A stretch of 64,000 nt of DNA from Adiantum capillus-veneris (taxonomy: Eukaryota; Streptophyta; Polypodiopsida; Polypodiales; Pteridaceae), in NCBI GenBank assembly GCA_014529385.2, contig CM043945.1, positions 149,035,241-149,099,240 of the forward strand, in the 5' to 3' direction. Below are positions 21,614-33,416 of this stretch, piece after piece; position 1 is the first letter of the stretch, and each line of letters starts with the position of its first letter. The position numbers and the translations under genes were made by a program. The notes beneath the pieces are model-generated. The model was not told the origin of the DNA, did no database searches, and worked only from the letters and a program-made list of their open reading frames with translations.

Positions 21614-24604
21614 GAGGGTTTCCCAATCACCAATCTCGATAGCTCAAGCCAAGACATGCATGCCATGGGCCCGCCGTCCGGACCGAGCGTGCTTAGCCGT
21701 TTGAACCTTCAGTAGAGCCACTCGCTCCGAACATGGAGCTAATGATGTAAATAGGGGGGTGGGGAAGTAAATTCTCCATTCATGACCAATGTAGACCCTA
21801 TGTCCTTAGAGAATGTGCATGTGAATACTTCATTCACTGCACCTCCTCACTCTTCAGAGCTATTTCCCTTTGAGGTTATATTACCCGATGGTAGAAGCCT
21901 TGCCGAAGTGCAAGAGGTTGAGCGGTATATCCTTGTGGCTAGGGAAAAGGAAGTCGAGAGCTTACGCAAGGCGGAGAAACAAAGAGAGTTAAAATCAAAA
22001 GGTCCTATGTCAATATCTCTGCTAGGAGAGCAATCGAGTGCTCCTGACTTAGCAGCCGCTAAGGGCCAACCCCTAGAAAGCAACATTGCATCTGCTCAAA
22101 GGACACCCCTAGCACCTCAATCCTAGAGGAGCGTTCTTAAATGAGAACTGGGAGTATGAACTACAAACGAAAACTCTAACCGACCTATACACAGGTCATA
22201 CCTATCACGTGGGTTGGTTAGATTTCCTACAATCCACAATGGGTGCTACTAGTGTGGAGGATCAACAACAAAGAGTTTGTGAGGTCATCCATAGGGTCAT
22301 TGAGTTAGAGAGACAGAACAAGGGGATCAGCATGCCTTCAACGGGTCTCATGAGATTCTTGGATACAGGGAAGGTTAAACAACCGACCTTATCGCAAATG
22401 GAGACTCCCTCGGTAAGTCCGATGGATCCCCCATATGTTGTTTTGCCAGGGGTCTCAGTGCAATTTGAGCCCACAAGTGATAGCTTTACCTTTCCAAGTC
22501 TATCTCATCTTTCCCTTGATGACACCACAGCTACCATGCATACCCCAATGATGGGCATGCCGAGAAACATGCCATGGACCTCATTTGTTAGTAAAGCACC
22601 GCTACATGGTAGCTCAATGCCTGCAACAATACCTACAAGTGTGTGCCAATCGTATACACCCATGGGTCCTCGTACTAGCCCCTACCCCTCCCATTGTTTC
22701 AACAACCTATGCCCACAACCACAAACCCAAGTTCTTATTTCCATGGGACTATACCGACTAGCATTAGCATGTCACATCCGACGTTTGCTATGCTTAGGGC
22801 CACACATATGAACTTTGGGCCGCCACATGGCACAACACCGTACCAAACGTGGAACCCAAGGGCTTCCTATGCACCAAGCCCAATGCCAATACCTACTCCA
22901 CATGTAGTCTCTAGAGCACCTCCACCCACGATGCCTGCTCACTTAGGTGACTTGGCAACATTTTCTTAAGCTATTGGTCGATCTATTGCTGAGAATATAT
23001 GTAACACGCCTGATAGAGAGCCTAGAAGTAAGGCAATACAAATAGCCAAGCTCACACAAAAATTTAGTGGAGACGGGGATGTGAGAAAGCATATCGAAGT
23101 GTTTGAACAAATATGCGATTCTCTAGAAGAACACAATGACCTACATACGAGTAATGCTTTAAGCCTAACCTTAAGTGGGAAGGCTGGGGATTGGTATAGA
23201 GCCCTAAGGGTGGAAGAAAAAACGATTTACCCTACTCTTAGGAGATTGTTCTTGAAGAAATACATACGAGAGGGAGTGCTTTGGGGTGTAGCCTCTCAGC
23301 TCCAGAAAGCCCAACGAGAGGAAGGAGAGTCGGGGAGAGACTTTATTAGTCGCTTGAAGCATTTAAATTCTCGTTGTAATCCAAATGAGCGCTTCAACAA
23401 TAACCAATTTCTTGATAGATTCATTAGGGGGTTACGACATGAGGATATCTACATTGGCCTAGTCATTAGAGGTATCACCACTTGGGAAGCAGTCACCACC
23501 AATGCGATCCAATTGGAGGATAATTTAATGATTCAAGGAGAAAGAGTGTCTGTTGAGCCTAAATCTATTAGCTCGCAAGCATCAGGGCATCAGCCAATGA
23601 CCCTAAAGCCTATTGCTAAGAAGCCAAACATATATGAGATGACTTTAGCAGATCTCACCAAGGCTATTCAAGAGTTTCTTAGAGATAATCGTGCTCCGCA
23701 AAACAATCATATGTATCCAAGAAGGGAGCAACAATGGTGCTCAATATGCTATGGACCGCATAGTACCAGTGAATGCCCTACTTTTAGATTAAAATTCAAT
23801 GCGAATTGCAATGCCTGTGGAAGGTATGGTCATCAAGCTAAGGATTGCATAGTATTTAAACGTGGAATGGCCAATAGCCCAACCTTAGCATGGACAGACA
23901 CACCTCGAGTGCCTGCATTGATGCCGGCCCCACCTCTTGAGCAAACAGCACAACACATGGTCCCTAGGGCTCAAAATGTTGTTCAAACAACACCCTTACC
24001 ACCTCCACTGCTAGGACCGCAACCACCACATCCGAGAATCACTTATGTGAATCAAGTGGGTTGTGAGTCATCTATTTCTTGTTTGGAAGGCTGTGAGGAA
24101 GACATAGACCCTAATGTTGCCTATGGGATGGATGTGCTTGAAGAAAGTCCACAATACTACATGGAGGACTATTGGGGACAAGTCAAACATGTATATCAAG
24201 TAGCTGCTCTTGCGGCAAGAGGCCAAAATATCAATTACACTGCTAAGAGACCATCTCTTCAATGCTATGAGTGTGGAGGTCCGCATCGTGTAGCCGAGTG
24301 TCCTATTAGGCTACAAAAGAACGCCACACTAATGCAAACCAATCAAGCAAGCACGTCTACAATGCTGATACTCATGTGTAATCGATGTGGCATAGATCAT
24401 TTGATTGCCCAATGTCCAAATAATCCAAATGCACCGAAGATCACACCATTAAACTTGATTGAAGTTACCAAGGAGCCATCACAAAGTACACCTGTGGTAC
24501 CAGTAAACGTACTCACACGATCGATGTTCCAAAAACAAAATTATATTCTTGAGGAAAGAGACACGGCATCAATTGCCCAATCTCAAAACAAGAAGAAAAT
24601 ATGA
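21614..24604 (+). pseudogene. Element A gag, main part
   Basis: This resumes the gag split by gypsy-2. Early parts carry several stops and a slip near 22680. From 23063 to about 23520 lies a Ty3-type capsid domain: RKHIEVFEQICDSL, LSGKAGDWYRAL, LRRLFLKKYIREG and FLDRFIRGLRHEDIY. Four zinc knuckles follow: CSICYGPHSTSEC (23738-23775), CNACGRYGHQAKDC (23807-23848), CYECGGPHRVAEC (24263-24301) and CNRCGIDHLIAQC (24377-24415). Only the second has the standard CX2CX4HX4C spacing; the other three are CX2CX3HX4C. A Pro-rich linker separates the two pairs. The frame ends at a TGA that is not present in copy C. Confidence 0.85.
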
Positions 24605-26748
24605 AGGAAGAGATCGCAAAAAGTAGCGAAGTCAGACCCCAGTTCAAAGACCAACATAGGGACTGTTGATGACTCCGTATATATGAACGATGCTAAAGAG
24701 GATTCTAATTTAGGTGAAACCATGGAGACAAAAACGATGACTAAGATACAAACCAACAAGGAAGATCTTCATGAGCCACAATGGCCAGGATCCAAGAAGA
24801 AGATAGAAAATCCCCTTAGAGGAGATTGAGCGAGTCAAGCAATTAAGGAGTTTGGTAGAAGATACCCAAAGGGATTTAGAACTAGCACCTAAGCACATCC
24901 AGATTACAGACACCGTGTTCCCTACGCAACAACAACCTCACCAAGTCCATAGACCCACCCTTAGCCATACCTAGTGTCATCCAAGAAGAAAGTGACTTAA
25001 AGTCATGGGAAAGTGGGCGTACTCACTTCTTGATGGAAAGAATGTTTACAGAGGGACTACCTGATCCTATCAAAGGAATGGAGATCCCATCTTTCCCACG
25101 TCAAGGGACTGAAGTCCAAAAGGCGCCGTTAAACATTGCCAAATTGATGGATTTCATGTCTTGAGAAGATAGAACCACCATCATGTCCAAACTATATAAA
25201 GACCCTGAGCTAGTCTCGGCTCTTCGAGCCTTCCTCAATGGAGAACTGAAGTGTGGGCTACCACAATTTGCACAGATGGATGGAGCGGGGGAGATGCCAA
25301 TAGAGGAGGAACACATAGATCCACAACCTAACTTAGATGAGAACCTTGTTATAGAAATACATGTTAACAAGTTGGGACAATACTTTGAGGGTGATGAATC
25401 CAACGCGACCATACCAATCACTACTAAGGGATTAATTGTGAAGGGAATCCTTGATGGTGGCGCTGGGGTTAGCATTGTGACTAAAAATTGTTGGGAAACT
25501 ATGGGAATACCTCACCTTGCGACCACAACCATACTAGTGAAGATGGCCAATGGGTCTATTGTTAAACCTATTGGGATGCTAGAAGATCTCAAGATCAAGG
25601 TCTTTGGACATAAAATAAGAGTTACCTTCATTGTTATGGATTTCTCCAAGCACACTATGGCATATGAGATGATCTTAGGACGTCCTTTCATGAGGGAAGC
25701 AAAAATGGTGCATGACTGGTCTAAAAACCATGTCTACTTGCAGTTCCAAGATTCTCTCATTCGAGTGGATCTTGTAACTGGTCGAGCACATCCTCTAGGA
25801 AACAGGTTTATAATTGATCATAGATCTGACACCACAGTTCACTCGACCCCATTGCAGTTTTGTTACACGTGTAAAGCGGACACTGATGTTGGGGAAGATT
25901 CTCCTTATATGGATGTACTACCTGGGATGACTGAGTCGGAAAATGTGGATTGGGTCCACCTAGCATCAACCATAGACACTTGGGGAAATAGGGGGACGAC
26001 CTGGGTAACACCTGAGGGGGATGAAATGCCCGTACCCTTAAATATGCTACAAGCAATGCATATAGCTTCTGACAAGACTCATCGTAATATAACAAAGAAA
26101 ACATACAAGTGGGTCCGGAAAGCTTCTTTAGCGACCATAGCTAGTGCTAAAGACAGACTCGCCTTGTAAGAAACATCCCACTCGCTCCAAAAAATGTAAG
26201 GAAACGTGGTGGTGGATTCCTAAACAACTATTGGAAGCCCAAGGCTACTATCAAGGAAATGATCAAATATGGGTACCAAAATGTAGATTGTGTTCTTACC
26301 TGTCTCACCTGATCTATGTGAGTCAAACCCTGTGACGACAAATCCGATGAAAGATCATGGAAAAGAAAAAATCACAGAACACTATACACCGGATCCGGAG
26401 CTAGTATGGGTTCCCAAGCGAGAAAGGCTTGTTTTGCTCAACTCAACCATAGAAAAAACGAATAAAGGTTCTAGCTCCTCATGTAATGCATCCATAGAGG
26501 TAAAAGCTTCTCCATAGCCTCCACCTACAATAGTGGACCTCCATAAAGCTACAAAGGATTCCACACCTCCCAATGTTCAAGAATCACCTGATGAACCACT
26601 TCAAGTTCTATCCTGGGAGAGTACCTTACCACCCTTGCAACTCGATGAGGCACCTAAGGTAATAGAAAACTACTGGCAAAAATCCTCACCTATTACCAAC
26701 TGGAACAATTGGCTTCAAAGGGTGACGAACACATTTCAAACGGTATGA
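24605..26748 (+). pseudogene. Element A gag-protease linker, protease and C-terminal tail
   Basis: Frames are broken to about 25180, although C is open across the same stretch. The protease follows with GILDGGAGVSIV at the active site and EMILGRPFMREAKMV as the conserved end. A long tail of about 250 residues then shows repeated W-x-P-K motifs (WWIPK, IWVPK, VWVPK; the first copy reads KWVRK here). It ends at TNWNNWLQRVTNTFQTV and a stop. The same C-terminus occurs in B. No RT follows. The tail is unknown to me. Confidence 0.8.
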
Positions 26749-26755
26749 TCTACCC

Positions 26756-26769
26756 AAGGAAGGGGGGAG
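26756..26769 (+). other. Internal polypurine tract of element A
   Basis: AAGGAAGGGGGGAG followed by TGTTTG lies just after the gag-protease stop. It is nearly identical to the 3' polypurine tract 1.6 kb downstream and is conserved in B and C. Confidence 0.65.
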
Positions 26770-26851
26770 TGTTTGTTGAGACAGTCATCATTCACTCACT
26801 CCCCTCTCAACCTTCCTCCCTGACCTCTCAATATCCCAATCTTAGGGAATG

Positions 26852-26861
26852 TATATATAAA
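26852..26861 (+). promoter_or_regulatory. TATA-like box downstream of gag-protease (A)
   Basis: TATATATAAA lies about 85 bases after the internal polypurine tract and is conserved in position in B and C. A promoter role is inferred. Confidence 0.45.
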
Positions 26862-28387
26862 ACCTTATACTCACAAAAAAAACAAAAATAATAAAGAGCA
26901 AGAGCAATTAGCAAACGAGTATGCACAATAAAAGTCAAAACATTGACCCAGACCTACACATTCACATCTGGTGTATTGAAACAGAAACCTATGTCATCAA
27001 ACACCTTTGATCCTCATCACTCGAGTGATGGAGGGTAGGTAAGATTAGTACAATAGGAGTGTCTCTGTTTGAGAGTTTAGTGATTAGCAAAGTTCTTTCT
27101 TCCCATTGATTTGCCTCCTAGAGGTATTCTTTGTGTTTCCTAGTGTGTACAGGAACGTGTTGCTGTTGTTAGGATTTGGACCTTCATGGAATCTTTCTCT
27201 CGTTCACACTTCAAATCAAGCACGACCATCAACACAAACAGGTGTTTCTTGTCCATTAGCATTACCCCTTATCTTTTTGCATCCGTGTTTGTCTGCTTTA
27301 ATTGTGATTGGTAGCATAATATTCAACACATTTGCTTAGTATCAAACATTAAATTCAATGTAATTTTTTGTCATAATCACTTGTATAGGTTTAAAAATCA
27401 AGCATTCCGACTAAGCTAGTTTGACCAAGCTAGGTGTTAGAGATCTTCTCTTAATACCATGGGAAATTCCTTCCTAATAATCAATGGTTACTTAGGTTCT
27501 TAATCCGATTTAGGCAGCATTGTGTGAAATGTACTAGGGCTTTCTAGTGGGCTTAGTCCCTATTGACCTTTAGCTTAAGTATTATAAAGGGAGTTTACTA
27601 GTGTGATGAGCCTTGGGAGGATAACAGTGTTATATGACCCCCCAAAGTTACAAAATTAAAATGCTAAAAATGAACAAACAAAAAATCCAAGTGCCACAAT
27701 GTAAAATCTTAAGCTGGAAGAGAAACCTCAGCTTGATTTGGTACTCCACTCACATGTATCACCTATAGTACTAGAGCCCTAGAGGTTCCCAGTGTGGGCG
27801 CTTTTCCTTGAAAAGCAAAAAACCCAAGGCATACAAAATAAGCACACACATCAAAATTGGATTACTGTGAAAAGACTTTGGGGGATCAAAGAAAAGGTAA
27901 TCAGTCAGGCAATGATTTCATGAGAAATTCTTTTTATCGTAGCTTAACTACAAGGTCTTCTAGGTATAGCCTCTAGTCAGCCCTTGGACATGAAATACTT
28001 GGCTCTCGCGATTAAACAACTTAATTGACCAGAGAAAATTGAGAAGCTTGCCCATGGTATTAATAGTCGATCTTTAGTACCTTTCGACTGTTAAATTAGC
28101 GACCCCAAACTTGTTTAATTTTTTACCTTTACAACTATTTATGCGTTTGATTATATTGCAATTTAATGTTTATGGTTGGCTGACAATGGTTTAAATTTTT
28201 TTGTTACCAATCAAATTGTCTGCCTACAACTGCATATGCTTTTTAATTGTATATAAGAATGCAATTACTGTGCCAATGTTGTTTGATTTTGCAGTGACTG
28301 AAGAAGGCTAAGGACACTTATCTCAAAGGCTCTTCCACCTCGACGAACAAGCTTCAACTCAATAGCTTCCGAGGACGGAATCTACAT
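26862..28387 (+). other. Element A 3' non-coding region
   Basis: It has no credible ATG-started gene. It aligns along its length with the corresponding region of C (about 56420-57960, minus), so it is a regular part of the family. It includes one open stretch without an ATG (27106-27339), also open in C. Confidence 0.6.
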
Positions 28388-28401
28388 AAGGAAGGGGGGC
28401 A
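28388..28401 (+). other. Element A 3' polypurine tract
   Basis: AAGGAAGGGGGGCA directly precedes the TGTTAACCC start of the 3' LTR and would prime plus-strand DNA synthesis. Confidence 0.85.
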
Positions 28402-28733
28402 TGTTAACCCTCACGGCTCATGGACACCCTATCACCTACGACAGACGTTGTACTATTTACTTGGTACAACGTCAGGTACCGGGCTTGTCGGTCCAATAGA
28501 AATGGTTAAGAGTGATCGCCGATGAGAAGCGCACTCTAAAACTAGAACGTATAACGTTTGGGTAAGATTGGCTAAGTGTGGGTGCCCAAATGTGAATGGG
28601 CGAACCCCATATAAAAGTCAATCTAACCCTAAAAAACCTCATTCTCTCATTTGTGCAATTGAAGAGTGCTCTTGCTCCATCTCCATCTTCTTCTTCTTCA
28701 TCTTCTTGTGTGTGTGTGTGTGTGTGTGCGCGT
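28402..28733 (+). repeat. Element A 3' LTR, first part
   Basis: Matches the 5' LTR from its start through the TATA box (28610-28617) to the (TG)n tract, where element D is inserted. Confidence 0.92.
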
Positions 28734-29879
28734 TGTGAGCGGGATGGAAACACACAGAACGCCTCTATAACAACCCGACACACACTCTTGGGAAGATACA
28801 CACGCACACACTATGGGGCACCACTCGGCTTACACAACCCACCTGGCCGAGACAGGGAACACACCGATGGAGTGAGAGGAGAGAGACTACCCTTTCACCC
28901 ACTCCACACAAAGAGACAATCACACACACATACCCAAAAAACTCAGCTCAAAAGAGGAGAATTTCTGAGGTTTAGATACAAATGAGCTTGGGCCAACACC
29001 AATGGGGCAAATAGTTTACACAGTTTTCAAGAAATACACCAGATACAACCACAAAGTTAAGCAGAGGCTTCACTCACCAGAGAAGATTACACAGCCAAAA
29101 TAGCAGAAAAAGAGTAAGGAATTTGGCAAAATGGACAGCGCCATCGCGTCCGGAACGGCTCAAAACCCTAGTCTACAATGTCAAAGTGCTCAAATCCGAC
29201 CTCGGATGAGCAGTTTACGGCCAAAACAGGCTCCAAAAACCCCAAAAACACAGTTGCGGCAGTTCCTCCTCTCTTCTCCACGTTTTTTCTGGTCTTCTCT
29301 CTATTTTTTCAGTTCCCACACTTAGCTCTATTACTTGGGCACCCTTGGCCTTTTAGATGACCTCAAACGGACCCCGAACATGCCAAAAACTGACCTTGCA
29401 GTGCATAGTTGTCACCTTTTTGCATCATCCGCACACCTGGCACTCAGCTTTTTCCAATGATGCATCCCGCCACCACATGAAGTGGCCCCAAAATATGGTC
29501 CTCATGATGACCTTTCTGCATAATTATCACAAGGAAACACCCACGTTGTGTCCATACTCATCCACGTGCAAATATTGACCCCGTTCGATCTCCTGACGCC
29601 ACTAGATGCCATCTGACGCACCTGCTTACCTCATGTCGTCGGCCCGTGGATAGCTTCCTCGAGAATTTTTACGCGCTGCCAACTCCTCATTATTATAAAA
29701 AAAACATACTGGTACTGGTGATAGTGAAAATCGATGCACTATGTACACCCTGTCCTACCTGTACACATGTGGGGCCCCACATAACCACCAGGCTCTGGAA
29801 AATGGGGAATCTTTTATTCGATGCACCATGCATGGGTATGTACATATGTACAATCCCTTGCTCCAAAAAACTCCCGACA
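28734..29879 (-). repeat. Element D 3' LTR
   Basis: Bounded by TG..CA (plus-strand TGTGAGCGGG to CCCGACA). It differs from the copy at 36291-37438 by only scattered substitutions and short indels. Confidence 0.92.
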
Positions 29880-29899
29880 TGATTTGCCCATCCCCTAGC
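29880..29899 (-). other. Element D polypurine tract
   Basis: The minus strand reads GGGGATGGGCAAATCA directly before the TGTCGGG start of the LTR. It is purine-rich with a few pyrimidines, as expected for the plus-strand primer. Confidence 0.6.
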
Positions 29900-29907
29900 C
29901 TGCTAGA

Positions 29908-32900
29908 TCATTCATGATCAGCAACAGCAAAAGGCGATATGAGACTCACAGCATCACAGGTCTCCTCATCCTTCACCAAGACTGCTTGATCCACATACAA
30001 CTCATCTTGCTCGACCATCATTAACCTGGCATGATACAATTTAAGACGCAATCCATTTACCCTTGACTTATGTAAAATCCCATCCAGGTTAGCCAACTGA
30101 TATGTGCCATTCGGAAAACACTCCACTACCTTGAAAGGGCCTTCCCACTTATTTTGAAACTTCTTTTGGAAGGTGTTGTCCAGCTTACTGTTGTAGCGCA
30201 AAACCAAGTCATGCTTTTTTATACCCTTACTTTTGACCTTTTGATTTATCTTTGCCAAAGCCCTATCCTGCATCTGCCCATAATGTTCCAATGCACTCAT
30301 CCTATCCAGCTGAACCTCTTGTAACTGCAAGAGCCTCTCTTTGAATGCATCACTAGGCGGCCCAAGCAACTTCTCTAGCATCTTTACTGCTGGCAACTCT
30401 ACTTCCACAGGCAATAGTGCTTCCTTTCCATACACCAAATGAAATGGAGTAAACCCTGTACCTGTCTTTACCGAAGTACGGTAAGCCCATAATGCACTAG
30501 GCAATTCCAAATCCCAATTCTTTCCTTGGTGCTCTGTCACTTTTGAAAGAATTTGTACCAAATCACCATTGAATCTTTCATTCAAACCATTACAATGCGG
30601 GTAATAAGGAGTAGTATGTTGGTGCCTAATCTTCATCTTCGCGCATAAAAAGTCTAGCAGTTTAGCTCTAAATCCTGGCCCCTTATCTGAAAGTAGCTCC
30701 AATGGCACCCCAAACTTGCAACATATTTCATCGTACACAAATTTTTCCACATCCTTTGCAGTGATCTGTTTTACTGCTATAGCCTCTGCCCATCTAGAGA
30801 GATAGTCTACTGCAGTCAAAATATAGCTTTTTTCCCTGCTTGTGATAGGTAATGGGCCTATTGCATCAATCCCCCACTTTTCAAACACATCAAATGCCAT
30901 AATGGTTTTTCGTAGCTCTGGCTTCAACACTCTCTTCCCAAATGCTTGACACCTATTGCAAGACCTACACCAATGGTGAACATCCTTGTGCAAACTAGGC
31001 CATACATACCCCTCTTGCAAGATCTTATGCAAGGTGATCTTTAGAGCAAAATGGACGCCACATGCACCTTCATGATTCTCTTCCAACACTCTATAAAGCT
31101 CCTCCCGCCAAGGTACACGTCTCAACACGAGATCAGCCCCTTTCATGTATAAGACATCACCAATCAATTTGTACCTATATGCTCTACGCACAAAACCATA
31201 CTTCTTAGACTTCTGAATGTCCTTCGGAATGATTCCTGTTAGCAAAAACTCCTCTTCTGGAGCCAAACTTTCCCGGCCATGATAAAGAGGTAAAGTGGTC
31301 CTCAACACAAATAGCTCCCCAATCATGCTTTGAGCTACTTCATGTGCCTCTCCATTTAGAGCACGTTCAATGTGTCTGATGGTCCATGCTTCAAACTTTT
31401 TTAACAGGCCTTTAATTCTGAAACACATTTCCTTCAATGAGGTGTTCTTGCTCTTCCACACACCCAACACTTGCTTCACAACTAACAAGGCATCACCTTT
31501 TATGCTCAACCTTCGAACCCCATGCTTCAAACAAATGTGTAATCCGGCTTCCGAAGTAGCATATTCAGCCTCATTGTTACTATGAGCATCCAATTTGAAC
31601 CCTCTCTTGCATACTAGCTTCCCCTCTGGATCATAAAGTGCTATACCCCCTGAAGCTACATCATGGCTCTTTCTATATGAGCCATCAAAGAACAAAACAT
31701 GTGCATTGCTGATCTGTGGCACTTCTTCAACTACCTTTCTCACCACCTCTTCCTTAACAATAAGGGGATTCTCCTTGTAGGTCAACAAATCAGCTAGGGT
31801 AGCCCTTGTACTGTCTTCCACTAGAAAAGAGAACTCAAACTCTTGCAGCTCAATTACCCATTTCTTCACCACATTTGACATGTTAGTACCATTAATTAAC
31901 TGTGGCAAAAAGGCATAACTCGTCAAGAAAACAAAAGGTCGTGGTAGCAAGTAATGAAGAAATCGTCGACAAGAAAATATTACACTGGCCATCACTAGCT
32001 CTACTTCCGAGAACTTTCTCTCCGCTACCAACTTCACTCGGCTTGCACAATACACTGGCCTCATATAATGGCTGCCCTTTCCTTTTTGCAATAGCATGGC
32101 TCCAATGGCATCATCCCGTACTGATGGATTTACATAAAACACTTTCTCCCAATCAGGAGCCTGCATGGCTGACAACCCCCCTAACACCTCTTTCACCTCT
32201 TGAAACACTTCTTCACACTTGTCATCCCATTGCAATGGATCATGCTTTGCCACTTGCTGTAATGGATAAAGAAGCTGCGAAGACAATGGAATAAACCGTG
32301 CCATGTACTTCACTTTGTGTATAAAGGTTGCCAATTGCTTTGTACTCGTAGGTGATGGAAGAAGAATAATAGACTTAACCTTGTCTGGATCAGCCTCAAT
32401 GCCATTTTCTGACACCATGTGGCCCAATAACTTCACCCTTGGCTGTGCTAGATGACATTTCTTGGGATTTAGTTGTCCTCCACATTCATCATATCGAGCC
32501 AATACCATCTGCAACTTCTCATGGTGTTCAGCCCTACTGCTGTAGACACAGAAGTCGTCCATAAAAGCTTTAACACAATTACCAATGAATGGTTCCAATA
32601 CCCAATTTGCCCTCTCTTGATAGAAAGATGGTCCATTTGACAAACCAAATGGCAATACCGTGTAACAATAACAGCCCCATGGCGTAATGAAAGTTGTCTT
32701 TGTGCGGTCTTTAAGAGCAATCTTCAATTGAAAATAGCCTGAAAAACCATCACACACACTGTATCTCTCATAACCTGCCACCACTGAATCCAAGATCTGA
32801 TCAATGAATGGAAGAGGATATGGGTTCTTCTTAGTGGCTGCGTTTAAGGGTTTAAAATCTACACAAATCCTCCACTTTCCATCCTTCTTTGACTGACAAC

Positions 32901-32916
32901 TACTGGACTCACCCAT
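29908..32916 (-). CDS. Element D pol: RT, RNase H, second RNase H, integrase
   Basis: An uninterrupted 1002-codon frame. RT starts at KKDGKWRICVDF and has CDGFSGYFQLKI, PFGLSNGPSFYQ and the catalytic FMDDFCVYS. A worn RT-linked RNase H follows. A second RNase H comes at about residues 400-525, with VLFFDGSYRKSHD, GGIALYDPEGKLV, NNEAEY and IKGDALLVV; its last family Asp appears to be His (GEAHEVA). Integrase has CRSCNRCQAF, the catalytic Asp in GIDAIGPLP, the second in LLSDKGPGF and the Glu in NGLNERFNGD. The tail has KWEGPFKVVECFPNGTYQL. A second RNase H is the mark of the plant Tat group. The upstream part of RT lies in another frame, so the whole polyprotein is broken once. Confidence 0.9.
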   Translation of the reverse strand: MGESSSCQSKKDGKWRICVDFKPLNAATKKNPYPLPFIDQILDSVVAGYERYSVCDGFSGYFQLKIALKDRTKTTFITPWGCYCYTVLPFGLSNGPSFYQERANWVLEPFIGNCVKAFMDDFCVYSSRAEHHEKLQMVLARYDECGGQLNPKKCHLAQPRVKLLGHMVSENGIEADPDKVKSIILLPSPTSTKQLATFIHKVKYMARFIPLSSQLLYPLQQVAKHDPLQWDDKCEEVFQEVKEVLGGLSAMQAPDWEKVFYVNPSVRDDAIGAMLLQKGKGSHYMRPVYCASRVKLVAERKFSEVELVMASVIFSCRRFLHYLLPRPFVFLTSYAFLPQLINGTNMSNVVKKWVIELQEFEFSFLVEDSTRATLADLLTYKENPLIVKEEVVRKVVEEVPQISNAHVLFFDGSYRKSHDVASGGIALYDPEGKLVCKRGFKLDAHSNNEAEYATSEAGLHICLKHGVRRLSIKGDALLVVKQVLGVWKSKNTSLKEMCFRIKGLLKKFEAWTIRHIERALNGEAHEVAQSMIGELFVLRTTLPLYHGRESLAPEEEFLLTGIIPKDIQKSKKYGFVRRAYRYKLIGDVLYMKGADLVLRRVPWREELYRVLEENHEGACGVHFALKITLHKILQEGYVWPSLHKDVHHWCRSCNRCQAFGKRVLKPELRKTIMAFDVFEKWGIDAIGPLPITSREKSYILTAVDYLSRWAEAIAVKQITAKDVEKFVYDEICCKFGVPLELLSDKGPGFRAKLLDFLCAKMKIRHQHTTPYYPHCNGLNERFNGDLVQILSKVTEHQGKNWDLELPSALWAYRTSVKTGTGFTPFHLVYGKEALLPVEVELPAVKMLEKLLGPPSDAFKERLLQLQEVQLDRMSALEHYGQMQDRALAKINQKVKSKGIKKHDLVLRYNSKLDNTFQKKFQNKWEGPFKVVECFPNGTYQLANLDGILHKSRVNGLRLKLYHARLMMVEQDELYVDQAVLVKDEETCDAVSLISPFAVADHE

Positions 32917-33416
32917 TCTGTGGTCTCCACAGGGACTATGAACCCTGCCTTCAATAACTTGTCCACCTCTTCTCGCAAGGCTTCCATTTGCTCTTGACCC
33001 ATCCTTCTTAGCCTTTGCCGCACTGGCTTAGCACCTTCTTTCAGCTCTATATGCATCTCTTCTCCCTTGAACCCTCTGATCTCTTCATATGAGGTAATGA
33101 ACAAATCAGGAAAACTACCCAGCATGTGCAAATATATCTCCTTCTCCATAGCTGAGAGGTCTCCACTGATCATTTGTGTCATCAATTCCTTCTTCTTTGA
33201 CAACTCAACCTTGGTTTGCATCAGCCCTTCAATCACTTCATAAGGCCCTTCACTTTCATCTTCAACCTCATTTGCAAATGCGACTACACCAGACTCCTGG
33301 ATTCCTTTGTCCATCAAAAGAAGCGCAACATCAGCATCCTCATCCTGCTAGTAGTACTATCACTGTCCTCATCAAACACTGTGGAATAGTCTTCATCACT
33401 AGACCCATCCTCATCT
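32859..33416 (-). pseudogene. Element D protease-RT linker and RT N-terminus
   Basis: The frame carries MHIELKEGAKPVRQRLRRM and EVDKLLKAGFIVPVE, the start of gypsy RT, then SPVVVS. A single-base slip moves the frame into the large pol frame just before KKDGKWR. An upstream stop separates it from the protease. Confidence 0.8.

Noticed and set aside
27106-27339. Small hydrophobic gene conserved in A and C (57463-57693)
   Set aside because: The frame has no ATG and conservation follows from the two copies being recent relatives.
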